This document shows positions 1 to 6,358 of a DNA stretch of 8,430 nt, in pieces. Source of the DNA: an uncultured Lentisphaeria bacterium (GTDB lineage Bacteria; Verrucomicrobiota; Lentisphaeria; Victivallales; UBA1829). Where the stretch lies: the NCBI GenBank assembly GCA_905197955.1, contig CAJKAR010000080.1, positions 1 to 8,430 on the forward strand, read 5' to 3'. The notes beneath the pieces are model-generated. The model saw nothing but the letters and a program-made list of their open reading frames with translations. It was not told the origin of the DNA and searched no databases. The position numbers were made by a program, and so were the translations under genes. Position 1 is the stretch's first letter. Each line of letters opens with the position of its first letter.

Positions 1-46
1 CAATGGTACTGCTCAACAGTGTGCGGGAGTTCTTTTCAACGCAGGG
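1..46 (+). rRNA. rrf: 5S ribosomal RNA, 3' end (partial)
   Basis: The first bases resemble the last third of a 5S rRNA. AATGGTACTG corresponds to the conserved GATGGTA side of loop E, GTGCGGGAG corresponds to the opposite GCGAGAG side, and CAACGCAGGG would be the 3' strand of the terminal helix. The piece has the right length for the stretch from loop E to the 3' end in known 5S molecules. Between the two loop E strands lies a short helix IV, ACTG/CAGT with loop CTCAA, shorter than in E. coli. Hairpins and a terminator follow at once, as expected at the end of an rRNA operon. The 5' part is outside the window and the exact 3' end is uncertain by a few bases. This was recognised by eye, not by a covariance model. 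Confidence 0.6.
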
Positions 47-62
47 TGTGCTTTTGCACACT
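45..62 (+). other. Short hairpin directly after the 5S rRNA
   Basis: GTGTGC (46-51) pairs perfectly with GCACAC (56-61) around a TTTT loop, with a possible extra G-T pair (45/62). No T-tract follows, so it is unlikely to terminate alone. It may help 3'-end processing of the 5S precursor or act with the terminator just downstream. Confidence 0.5.
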
Positions 63-71
63 ACTACAAAC

Positions 72-109
72 AAAACTCTGATCTCTTCAAACAGAGTTTT
101 TCCCTTTTT
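72..109 (+). terminator. Intrinsic terminator of the rRNA operon
   Basis: AAAACTCTG (72-80) and CAGAGTTTT (92-100) form a perfect 9-bp stem with an 11-base loop. The 3' side runs into TTTTT, CCC, TTTTT (97-109). The stem has only four G-C pairs, but the T-rich tail and the position just after a 5S gene support termination of the upstream rRNA transcript. The A-rich 5' side means weak function in the other direction is possible. Confidence 0.7.
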
Positions 110-113
110 AAAC

Positions 114-141
114 TTGAATGTCCACAATTCAGGATTATAGT
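114..141 (+). promoter_or_regulatory. Sigma-70-type promoter for the AT-rich exported-protein gene
   Basis: TTGAAT (114-119), a 16-base spacer and TATAGT (136-141) match the -35 and -10 consensus at 4 of 6 and 5 of 6 positions. Transcription would begin near 148, giving a leader of about 40 bases before the ATG at 187. The upstream in-frame ATG at 118 lies inside the -35 box, which argues against it as the start codon. Confidence 0.55.
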
Positions 142-186
142 CTCCTTATTGCGGCTTTTCTGAGACCAATCAACCAACAAGAGAAA

Positions 187-839
187 ATGGAATTTATGAG
201 AATCGGGATTCTTTTTCTTGCATTTTTTTTTCTGTCTTCTTCCATTCGGGGAAACAATGAGCATTCTGTAAATTTTTCCATTGAGTATGAGAAAGAATTT
301 GTTGCAGGAAAAATAGCAAAACGAAAATTAAATTTTTATGTATCTCCTGAATTTCTTTCCATTGATTCTTTTAGAAAATGGAAAGAAAAAAAAGCGGTTT
401 GCTATTCTATTGAAATTGTTCCCGGGGATCTAAAAAATAAAATTCTGGTTATTTGGTATGAAAAGAACAAGAGTCATAAACGAGCTGTTTTCTTTGATTT
501 TCCATTTCCTCTGGTTGGCATTCTCTCTTTTTTTATGTTTGAAAGAAAAGATAATTCTCCTCTTGATGAAAAAAACGACATTAAGGCCGTTGCCGAAATT
601 ATGACAAGGAATATTCCGGGAAAAGACACGGAGATGCTTCAGGCCACTTTTTTTCATGTGAAGAGAAATGCTTTTTTTGCTGTTAAGACTTCAAGCAATA
701 CAACATCATCCCTCTCGGTCGAGAAGGTTCCTCTGTGTTTCGGATTATTGGGCGACCGGAAAAACTTGGATGCTTCAGACAGGGATTCGTTACAAGAATC
801 CCGCTGAAGCACCTCTCTCCTTGGGACAGATTATTTTGA
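187..839 (+). pseudogene. Exported protein of unknown function, broken by a one-base frameshift
   Basis: I do not recognise the family. Translation from ATG 187 (AAGAG just upstream) gives a hydrophobic N-terminal stretch, residues 6-19, like a signal peptide, then a soluble charged domain. In this frame the gene would stop at 805-807 with a serine-rich, low-quality tail. From 687 the -1 frame instead reads a convincing protein end: DFKQYNIIPLGREGSSVFRI, then a GRPEKLG segment and a C-terminus SPWDRLF, followed by tandem stops at 837 and 840. One extra A at 685-687 (GTTAAG to GTTAAAG) would join the parts into about 217 residues as ...FFAVKDFKQYN.... The frames therefore look like one gene with a single-base deletion or a sequencing error. 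The alternative start at 196 (MRIGILF) is also possible. The gene is strongly AT-rich: the line at 301-360 has about 28% G+C. It is convergent with the downstream reductase. Confidence 0.6.
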
Positions 840-901
840 TGAAAGAAAGGATCTCTGTCCGACGGAACATGTTTTGCGTATGGGCGTGCAGAAACAGCTT
901 T

Positions 902-2038
902 TCAGCTGCCGAAGATTTCCCGGCACTGTTTGAGGCGTTCCCGTATTGGGATGTTCTGCGGGCACTTCTTTTCGCATGCACCGCAGGAGATGCATGCTGA
1001 GGCCCTTTCGCCAGTATCCCAGGGATTTTTTCCGATGGAGTTGTACCGGTTCTCCGCCGCTGTGTACAGATTGTAGACCTCTTTGTAGATCAGCGCTTCC
1101 AGACATTTCGGGATCGCCACCTTCTTCGGACAGGCCGGAGTGCAATAGCCGCATCCGGTACAATAAAGATTCCGCAGTTTGGAACATTCTTCGGTTACGG
1201 CGTCGATGGCATCAAGTTCTTCTTTGCTCAGCGGATCCGGCAGATCCGCCATGGTTGCGTTGCCATCCACCATTTCCCGCGTTCCCATTCCGGAGAGCGC
1301 ACAGCTGATGCCGGGTGTGCTCAGAACAAAGCGGATCGCCAGTTCCGGAGTCGTAATTCTGCCGCCAATAGCGTTTTCGAAGACCCCGCCTTTGAATGCA
1401 AGACGTCCTCCGCCCACAGGTCCCATCACCACAACTCCCATTCCTAGCTCAGCCGCACGACGGATTCCTGTCAGATTGCTCCGGTCCAGCAGATTGAACT
1501 GGCAGAGTACCGATGAAAAGGCTCGCGTGTCAAGAATTTCAACAATCGTTTCCGGATGCGGATCGTGGAACGAAAAGGAGAGATGACGGATTACCCCTTC
1601 GCTCTTGAATTTTTCCGCGACATCAATCAGGTGCTGCGGAAGAATCAGATCATGGAACGATTGACTGCTCAGCGCATGAAAGTGATAGAAATCAATATAA
1701 TCGGTATCGAGCTTTTTCAGCTGATGCTCCAGAATTCGCTTGAAATCATCCTGCGATTTGACTTCCCCAAGCGGCAGTTTTGTGGAAAGTTTGACCTTTT
1801 CCCGCCATCCGTCCTTCAGCGCCATTCCGACCGCCAGTTCGCTGCGTCCGCCGCAGTACATGTAGGCGGTGTCAACGTAGTTGATGCCTTTTTCAAAACC
1901 GTAACGCAGAAGATCAACGGCTTTACCCAGATCCTCTTTGGCGTTTTTGTCCTGATTTTCCGGAATCGGCAGACGCATGGCCCCGAATCCGAGTGCGGAA
2001 ATTTTGAATCCTGTTTTTCCGAAATCCCGATATTGCAT
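902..2038 (-). CDS. Aldo/keto reductase with two C-terminal 4Fe-4S motifs
   Basis: This is a predicted cytoplasmic NAD(P)H-dependent oxidoreductase of 378 residues. The N-terminal part is an aldo/keto reductase TIM barrel with the catalytic tetrad visible: D56 and Y61 in VDTAYMY, K87 in STKLP, and H121 in YIDFYHFH. The C-terminal part carries two ferredoxin-type motifs, C293-x2-C296-x2-C299-x3-C303-P and C349-x2-C352-x2-C355-x3-C359-P, which would bind two 4Fe-4S clusters. This architecture is a known iron-sulfur branch of the family, common in anaerobes. Its substrates are mostly undefined, so none is assigned here. ATG 2038 is preferred because AGGAG lies seven bases upstream; an in-frame ATG at 2056 has no good ribosome-binding site. 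The gene is monocistronic, convergent with the frameshifted gene and divergent from mnmG. No clear terminator was seen in the 62-base gap to 839. Confidence 0.93.
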   Translation of the reverse strand: MQYRDFGKTGFKISALGFGAMRLPIPENQDKNAKEDLGKAVDLLRYGFEKGINYVDTAYMYCGGRSELAVGMALKDGWREKVKLSTKLPLGEVKSQDDFKRILEHQLKKLDTDYIDFYHFHALSSQSFHDLILPQHLIDVAEKFKSEGVIRHLSFSFHDPHPETIVEILDTRAFSSVLCQFNLLDRSNLTGIRRAAELGMGVVVMGPVGGGRLAFKGGVFENAIGGRITTPELAIRFVLSTPGISCALSGMGTREMVDGNATMADLPDPLSKEELDAIDAVTEECSKLRNLYCTGCGYCTPACPKKVAIPKCLEALIYKEVYNLYTAAENRYNSIGKNPWDTGERASACISCGACEKKCPQNIPIRERLKQCREIFGS

Positions 2039-2086
2039 TTTTTCTCCTGAAGTCATCTTTCTGCTGGAATACAGTTTTTTTGAATC

Positions 2087-2217
2087 GGAATAATATAGAT
2101 GGATGCCGTCGGAAGGTCAAGCGGAAGAGAATGGGAAAATCTCTGCGGCAAGTCTTCTTTTCGCATGAAAATTCAATCACGGGGTATGTTTTTTGAAAAG
2201 AGAGTGTATATTATTCC
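2087..2217. repeat. 11-bp inverted repeat bracketing the divergent promoter region
   Basis: GGAATAATATA at 2087-2097 and TATATTATTCC at 2207-2217 are perfect inverted copies separated by 109 bases. Each arm contains the -10-like TATATT of the gene it faces, so the same 11 bases mark both divergent transcription starts. It may reflect a shared promoter or regulator motif, or chance in AT-rich spacer DNA. Confidence 0.5.
2092..2120 (-). promoter_or_regulatory. Sigma-70-type promoter of the aldo/keto reductase gene
   Basis: Read on the minus strand, TTGACC (2120-2115) is followed by exactly 17 bases and TATATT (2097-2092). This is 5 of 6 for the -35 and a good -10. The start of transcription would be near 2085, leaving a leader of about 46 bases before ATG 2038. 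Confidence 0.7.
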
Positions 2218-2235
2218 TTCAAGTGTTTTCGGAGG
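2207..2235 (+). promoter_or_regulatory. Possible -10 box and strong Shine-Dalgarno site of mnmG
   Basis: TATATT (2207-2212) or the overlapping TATTAT (2209-2214) could be a -10 element, but no convincing -35 lies 16-18 bases upstream, so the promoter call is weak. The GGAGG at 2231-2235, six bases before TTG 2242, is a strong ribosome-binding site and fixes the non-ATG start. Confidence 0.4.
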
Positions 2236-2241
2236 CATATT

Positions 2242-4125
2242 TTGAGCGAAGAATTTTTTGATGTCGTGGTAGTGGGCGGAGGACATGCCGCATGCGAAGC
2301 CGCACTGGCTTCTGCGAGAGCGGGAGCATCGACCCTTCTGCTTGCGATCAATCTGGATCATATTGCGCAGATGAGCTGCAACCCGGCGATCGGGGGAATT
2401 GCAAAAGGACATGTCGTCCGGGAAATCGATGCTCTCGGAGGGGCTATGGGACGGGTGACCGATGCGGCTTCGCTTCAGTTCCGTCTTCTGAATCTCCGCA
2501 AGGGGCCTGCGGTCTGGTCGCCCCGCGCCCAGTGCGACAAGGTCTGCTACCAGAAGGCGATGAAACGGGAACTGGAACTTCAGGAAAATCTGCAGATCCG
2601 TCAGGGGACCGCCTGCTCCTTTCTGCTGGAGAACGGACGGATCGCCGGAGTCGTCAGTGAGCTCGGTGAGGAGTTCCGTTCCAAAGCGGTCGTCCTGGCA
2701 ACCGGCACCTTTCTCCATGGAAAAATGCATTATGGCTTGCGGAATATGCCGGGAGGACGCGCCGGGGATCCTCCGTCTGTTGCGCTTGCCGAGGCGCTGA
2801 GGGATCAGCTCCATCTGCATGTCGGACGCCTCAAGACAGGGACTCCGCCGCGGATCCTCGGAAAGTCCATTGATTTTTCGCACATGGAGACGCAGTCTTC
2901 GGACGATGTCGAGGAGCATTTTTCCTTCTTCCCGGATGATTCGGTTCGTCCGCGCGTGGAACATAAAGATGTCCCCTGCCATCTGGTCTATTCCAATCAG
3001 GCAACCGCGGAGATCGTGCGCCAGAATCTGGATCAGGCACCGATGTATCGAGGGGTGATCGAAGGGATCGGCGCGCGCTACTGCCCTTCTTTTGAGGATA
3101 AAGTCGTCCGCTTTGCGCATCACGAACGCCATCTGCTCTACATTGAGCCGGAGGGGGAAAATACCGACGAATATTACATCAACGGCATTTCGACCAGTCT
3201 GCCGCCCGCCATCCAGATCCGGATGCTGCGGACAATTCCAGGACTGGAACATGTGGAGATCGCACGCTATGCGTATGCGATTGAATACGATTTTGTCTAT
3301 CCGGAGGAGCTCTCGCGCAGTCTCGGCGTGAAGAAATATCCCGGACTGTTTCACGCGGGACAGATCAATGGAACAAGCGGATACGAGGAGGCCGCAGGGC
3401 AGGGGCTTGTCGCCGGACTCAACGCGGCCCGTTTCGCTGCAGGACTCGATCCGGTCGAGTTCGGGCGCGATGAGGCGTATATCGGCGTGATGATTGATGA
3501 TCTTGTTACAAAGGAGATCGTCGAACCCTATCGACTCTTTACGAGTCGTGCGGAACACCGGCTGGCGCTGCGTCAGGACAATGCCGATTTCCGTCTCTGC
3601 GAAAAGGCGTATTCGCTCGGAATTCTGCCGCAGAAAAAATACGATCAGTTCAAGGAGTATTCCGCTTTGTGCGATTCCGCGGAAAGTGCCTGCCGTGCGC
3701 AGAAGATTCATGGTCGGACATTGTGGGACTGTCTCAAGGATGCGCAGGGAACCGTGGATGCGGCGAATCCGCCGTTCGACTGTTCCGCCATTGGACTGGA
3801 TTCCTCGCTCTATCTGCACCGGCGCGTACTGCGCCAGCTTGCAATCCGAGCTCACTATGAAGGGTATCTGAAACGGGAGGAGCAGTCCATCGCAAAACTT
3901 TACTCGCTGGAGGCGTGGCGCATCCCGGATGAGTTCGATTATGCTGAAATCAAGGGGCTGCGGAACGAGTCGCGGATGAAGCTCATGAAGACAAAACCCA
4001 CGAGTCTTGCTCAGGCGGGACGCATCGACGGAGTGACTCCTTCGGAAATCGCTCTGCTGCAGGTCCACCTCATGCGCCGGCGCAGACAGGCGGATTTGAC
4101 GGAAAAGGAAAACGCGGATGTCTGA
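2242..4125 (+). CDS. mnmG: tRNA uridine-5-carboxymethylaminomethyl modification enzyme MnmG (GidA)
   Basis: MnmG, with MnmE, installs the (carboxymethyl)aminomethyl group at C5 of the wobble uridine (U34) of certain tRNAs, using FAD, NADH and a folate one-carbon donor. At 627 residues it has the usual family length. Visible motifs are the FAD-binding GGGHAACEAA (12-21), the signature SCNPAIGGIAKGH (45-57) with conserved C46, GRLKTGTPPRI, RYCPSFEDK with the second conserved cysteine C281, GQINGTSGYEE (373-382) and the family-typical segment ending FTSRAEHRLALRQDNADFRL. The start is TTG, chosen for the GGAGG six bases upstream and because family alignment begins at once with FDVVVVGGGHA. Its 3' end overlaps the permease gene by eight bases. 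The partner genes mnmE and rsmG are not in the window. Confidence 0.97.
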   Translation: MSEEFFDVVVVGGGHAACEAALASARAGASTLLLAINLDHIAQMSCNPAIGGIAKGHVVREIDALGGAMGRVTDAASLQFRLLNLRKGPAVWSPRAQCDKVCYQKAMKRELELQENLQIRQGTACSFLLENGRIAGVVSELGEEFRSKAVVLATGTFLHGKMHYGLRNMPGGRAGDPPSVALAEALRDQLHLHVGRLKTGTPPRILGKSIDFSHMETQSSDDVEEHFSFFPDDSVRPRVEHKDVPCHLVYSNQATAEIVRQNLDQAPMYRGVIEGIGARYCPSFEDKVVRFAHHERHLLYIEPEGENTDEYYINGISTSLPPAIQIRMLRTIPGLEHVEIARYAYAIEYDFVYPEELSRSLGVKKYPGLFHAGQINGTSGYEEAAGQGLVAGLNAARFAAGLDPVEFGRDEAYIGVMIDDLVTKEIVEPYRLFTSRAEHRLALRQDNADFRLCEKAYSLGILPQKKYDQFKEYSALCDSAESACRAQKIHGRTLWDCLKDAQGTVDAANPPFDCSAIGLDSSLYLHRRVLRQLAIRAHYEGYLKREEQSIAKLYSLEAWRIPDEFDYAEIKGLRNESRMKLMKTKPTSLAQAGRIDGVTPSEIALLQVHLMRRRRQADLTEKENADV

Positions 4126-5074
4126 TAACGGGATCAGAGCGGGATTGTTTCCTGCGCACGGAACGCTCCGGCGGTTGTTGTCGCAGAAGCTGGCGTTTGC
4201 ATCGCTTCTGATCGCTCTGCTGTATCTCGGAATTGCGGTTTTTGCCGAATGTTACACCTCCTATTGCGCCGCACACCACCTGGAACCGGTGTATCAGGTG
4301 CGGAACGAGGCTGAACGGAATGCACCGCCTTCAAAGGAACATCTGCTGGGAACGGACTATCTGGGGAGAGATGTGTTTTACCGGGCGGTGTTTGCGGCAA
4401 AGACGGCGGTCAAAGTCGGGGTGATTGCATCGGTGATCGCGACTTTTTTCGGGGTCCTGTTCGGAATCCTTGCGGGATATTTCGGCGGGACGGTCGATGA
4501 TATTGTTGTCTGGATTTACAGTACGTTTGCGGCGATGCCGTCGCTGCTGTTCATTCTTGCATTTGCTCTGCTGGTCTCGAAAGGGTTTCTTTCGGATTCG
4601 ATGAAGAGCGCGTTCGATGCCGTGGCGCATGCTCTGCGGACGGAACCGGGGATGCTGGCGGTCTATCTCGGAATCGGTCTGACCGGCTGGGTGGGGCTCT
4701 GTCGCGTGGTCCGCGGCGAGGCAATGCGGATTCGCGATATGCCGTATGTTCAGGCGGCAAAAACGCTTGGAGTCGGTTCGTTTGCCATCCTGTTCCGTTA
4801 TGTTCTGCCGAATCTGATGCATATTGTCATCATCTATTTTACAATGCAGTTTGCGTTTGCGATCATGACGGAGGTGATTGTGAGTTATCTTGGGCTCGGC
4901 GTGCAGTTTGAGCCGAGCTGGGGAACGATGATTGCCGACGGGCAGGAACGTCTTTGGCGCGGTATCTGGTGGGAGGTCGGCGCGGCAACCGCGTTCATGT
5001 TCGTTCTTGTGCTGGCGCTGAACATTCTCGGCGACGCCCTGCGCGATGCTCTGGATCCCCGTTTGAAAAGCTGA
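4118..5074 (+). CDS. ABC transporter permease, OppC/DppC type (peptide/nickel family)
   Basis: This is an inner-membrane permease subunit of 318 residues of a binding-protein-dependent importer. The family moves oligopeptides, dipeptides or nickel. The N-terminal helix at about 25-43 is followed by a periplasmic stretch with HLLGTDYLGRD (GTD at 78), typical of OppC/DppC proteins. Further helices lie near 100-125, 130-152, 178-197, 232-259 and 285-306. The EAA loop that contacts the ATPase starts at E201 (EAMRIRDMPYVQAAKTLGVG) and ends FRYVLPN. The C-terminus LGDALRDALDPRLK is a family hallmark. Translation starts at ATG 4118, inside the end of mnmG, with AAGGA shortly upstream, which suggests coupling. 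No partner OppB permease, ATPase or binding protein is seen here, so the substrate is unknown. Confidence 0.93.
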   Translation: MSDNGIRAGLFPAHGTLRRLLSQKLAFASLLIALLYLGIAVFAECYTSYCAAHHLEPVYQVRNEAERNAPPSKEHLLGTDYLGRDVFYRAVFAAKTAVKVGVIASVIATFFGVLFGILAGYFGGTVDDIVVWIYSTFAAMPSLLFILAFALLVSKGFLSDSMKSAFDAVAHALRTEPGMLAVYLGIGLTGWVGLCRVVRGEAMRIRDMPYVQAAKTLGVGSFAILFRYVLPNLMHIVIIYFTMQFAFAIMTEVIVSYLGLGVQFEPSWGTMIADGQERLWRGIWWEVGAATAFMFVLVLALNILGDALRDALDPRLKS

Positions 5075-5099
5075 TCCATTACAGGCGGAATGTTCAAAG

Positions 5100-5828
5100 A
5101 TGAGTGGAAAAGTTTTCAAAGAAGCATTTGTCTGTTCCCTTCCGGTGATGATGGGATATCTTTCCATGGGGGCGGCGTTCGGCATTCTGCTGACGGCGAA
5201 TACGGGATTGAATCCTCTCTGGTCGCTTTTGATGAGTCTGACCATTCTTTCCGGCAGTCTCCAGTTCGCGGCGGTCGATATGATCGCCGGATCGCTCTCT
5301 CTGCTGGAGATCGGAATTCTGACGTTGTTCATCAATTTCCGCTATTCCATGTACGGGCTCTCCCTGATCCGGCGTTTCCGCGAGGCGGGGCCGCGGCGAT
5401 GGTACCTGATCTTTGCTTTGACCGATGAGACGTATGCGCTGCTGCTGAAGGACCGTCCTCACGCGGGCCCCGGGGATTCCGACAACTTCATGCTGACTCT
5501 CGCCTCTCTGAATCATTGCTACTGGGTGATCGGCTGTGTGACCGGCGCAATCGCCGGAAAACTCATCGAATTCAACACAAAGGGAATTGATTTCAGCATG
5601 ACGGCTCTCTTTCTTGTGATCCTGACCGATCAGTGCAGAGAAAAGCGGAACCGGATTCCTGCTCTGATCGGCGGTGCGGCGACGCTGCTTTGCCGCGCGG
5701 TATTCGGTCCGGGAAACATGCTGATTCCCGCAATGGCGCTGATCCTGATCGGTGTGCTTGCGTTCCGCAGAAAACTGGATCTTCCGGAACCGGAGGAGCG
5801 GGGAGGGGAGGAGGTCGCTGGAAAATGA
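5100..5828 (+). CDS. azlC: AzlC-family branched-chain amino-acid exporter, large subunit
   Basis: This is a 242-residue integral membrane protein of the AzlC family, which with AzlD exports branched-chain amino acids and their analogues. Family segments are visible: SLPVMMGYLSMGAAFGIL (13-30), GSLQFAAVDMI (52-62, normally GxxQFAA), NFRYSMYGLSL (79-89) and LTDETYALL (107-115). Several hydrophobic helices follow to about residue 230. The C-terminal tail is short and acidic (EPEERGGEE). It starts 25 bases after the permease stop. The ribosome-binding site is weak, perhaps GGCGGA about ten bases upstream, so it is probably translated from the mnmG transcript. The stop overlaps the azlD start as ATGA. 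Confidence 0.92.
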   Translation: MSGKVFKEAFVCSLPVMMGYLSMGAAFGILLTANTGLNPLWSLLMSLTILSGSLQFAAVDMIAGSLSLLEIGILTLFINFRYSMYGLSLIRRFREAGPRRWYLIFALTDETYALLLKDRPHAGPGDSDNFMLTLASLNHCYWVIGCVTGAIAGKLIEFNTKGIDFSMTALFLVILTDQCREKRNRIPALIGGAATLLCRAVFGPGNMLIPAMALILIGVLAFRRKLDLPEPEERGGEEVAGK

Positions 5829-6157
5829 ATCGGACTCTTTATGTTTTTCTGGCGGTCATGGTGATGGCGGCTGTGACGTATCTGATCCGTCTGTTTCCGT
5901 TTCTTGTGTTCGGACGGGCTGAGAAACCGCCTGAATTCATTCTCTATATCGGGCGCGTGATCTCTCCCGCCGCGATCGCGATGCTGGTGGTGTATTGTGT
6001 GAAGCAGGTTTCTCCCTTTGCATTCCCGTATGGAGTGCCGGAGTTGATTGCCTCAGCAGTGGTGGTGCTGCTGCACTGGTGGCGCGGGAATCCGCTTCTG
6101 TCGATCATTGTCGGAACCGTGGTGTACATGATTCTGGAACAGAAGGTTTTCCTTTGA
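5825..6157 (+). CDS. azlD: AzlD-family branched-chain amino-acid exporter, small subunit
   Basis: This is a 110-residue membrane protein of AzlD size and pattern. A first helix follows MNRTLYVFLAVMVMAAVTYL, then RLFPFLVFGRAEKPPEFILY matches the conserved R-x-x-P..L segment. Two or three more helices follow, with GRVISPAAIAMLVVY between them. The start at ATG 5825 overlaps the azlC stop (ATGA) and matches where the family begins. The frame stays open upstream to 5633, but that extension lies inside azlC and encodes arginine- and glycine-rich nonsense. It acts with AzlC in the inner membrane. I see no AsnC/Lrp-type regulator nearby. Confidence 0.9.
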   Translation: MNRTLYVFLAVMVMAAVTYLIRLFPFLVFGRAEKPPEFILYIGRVISPAAIAMLVVYCVKQVSPFAFPYGVPELIASAVVVLLHWWRGNPLLSIIVGTVVYMILEQKVFL

Positions 6158-6165
6158 TTTTTTCG

Positions 6166-6192
6166 CGGAAAGGCGGAAAGAGCCGCTTTCCG
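6166..6192 (+). other. Stable hairpin after azlD, without T-tract
   Basis: CGGAAAG-G-CGG (6166-6176) pairs with CCG-CTTTCCG (6183-6192), ten base pairs with one bulged G (6173) and loop AAAGAG. No run of T follows on either strand, so it is not a standard intrinsic terminator. It may stabilise the 3' end of the azlCD message or be part of a leader for gcvH. Confidence 0.55.
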
Positions 6193-6218
6193 GAGGAGAG
6201 AATTGGTTCGAGGTGGGA

Positions 6219-6251
6219 GAGGTAGCGGGAAAAATATGGTTTTTCAGCCTC
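6219..6251 (+). other. Possible two-part stem-loop in the azlD-gcvH spacer
   Basis: GAAAAA (6229-6234) pairs with TTTTTC (6240-6245) around TATGG. Outside an internal loop, GAGG (6219-6222) pairs with CCTC (6248-6251). The inner stem is AT-rich and weak on its own. Confidence 0.3.
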
Positions 6252-6253
6252 AT

Positions 6254-6265
6254 TTTGAGCTCAAA
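6254..6265. promoter_or_regulatory. Perfect 12-bp palindrome, candidate operator
   Basis: TTTGAGCTCAAA is a perfect palindrome in non-coding DNA about 95 bases upstream of the gcvH start and upstream of the candidate gcvH promoter. Such sites often bind dimeric regulators. No second copy was noticed in the window, so the role is unproven. Confidence 0.35.
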
Positions 6266-6299
6266 TAACGATATTTCCTGTTTTTTTCGGAAAAGCAGA

Positions 6300-6333
6300 T
6301 TGAAAAAGTGGAAATATGATTTATTTTTCCACT
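6300..6333 (+). promoter_or_regulatory. Candidate gcvH promoter overlapping an 8-bp inverted repeat
   Basis: TTGAAA (6300-6305), 16 bases, then TATTTT (6322-6327) could be -35 and -10 boxes, 4-5 and 4 of 6 matches. The same stretch holds AGTGGAAA (6307-6314) and TTTCCACT (6326-6333), a perfect 8-bp inverted repeat, so a repressor site over the promoter or an RNA hairpin before the ribosome-binding site is possible. Confidence 0.4.
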
Positions 6334-6358
6334 AAACGCAATGCGGAGGATGCACGGA

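Noticed and set aside
118..186. Upstream ATG start for the AT-rich exported-protein gene
   Set aside because: It overlaps the -35 box of a good promoter (114-141), lies before the predicted transcript start and places 23 extra residues before the signal peptide.
671..690. Programmed frameshifting at the seven-T run (672-678)
   Set aside because: A -1 slip there runs into TAA at 684-686 in the new frame, and the +1 frame gives an implausible protein. The frame change must lie at or after 685.
668..1000. Plus-strand open frame beginning MLFLLLRL
   Set aside because: It overlaps the frameshifted gene and the antisense end of the aldo/keto reductase, has no ribosome-binding site and looks like shadow coding.
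2173..4068. Long 631-codon minus-strand open frame
   Set aside because: It is antisense to mnmG along its whole length. mnmG has unmistakable family motifs, and the antisense product is rich in arginine and histidine with no recognisable domain.
5633..5824. Longer N-terminus for azlD
   Set aside because: The extension lies in a different frame of azlC, is low-complexity, and the ATGA-overlap start matches the AzlD family N-terminus.
6235..6268. Ten-codon leader peptide (ATG at 6236 to TAA)
   Set aside because: It is too short to support, it has no run of regulatory codons, and its ATG falls in the loop of a weak stem.
6158..6358. Glycine riboswitch upstream of gcvH
   Set aside because: A GGAGAG occurs, but the conserved core of the aptamer, including the GCCGAAGG-like and CUCUCAGG-like segments, is not present.
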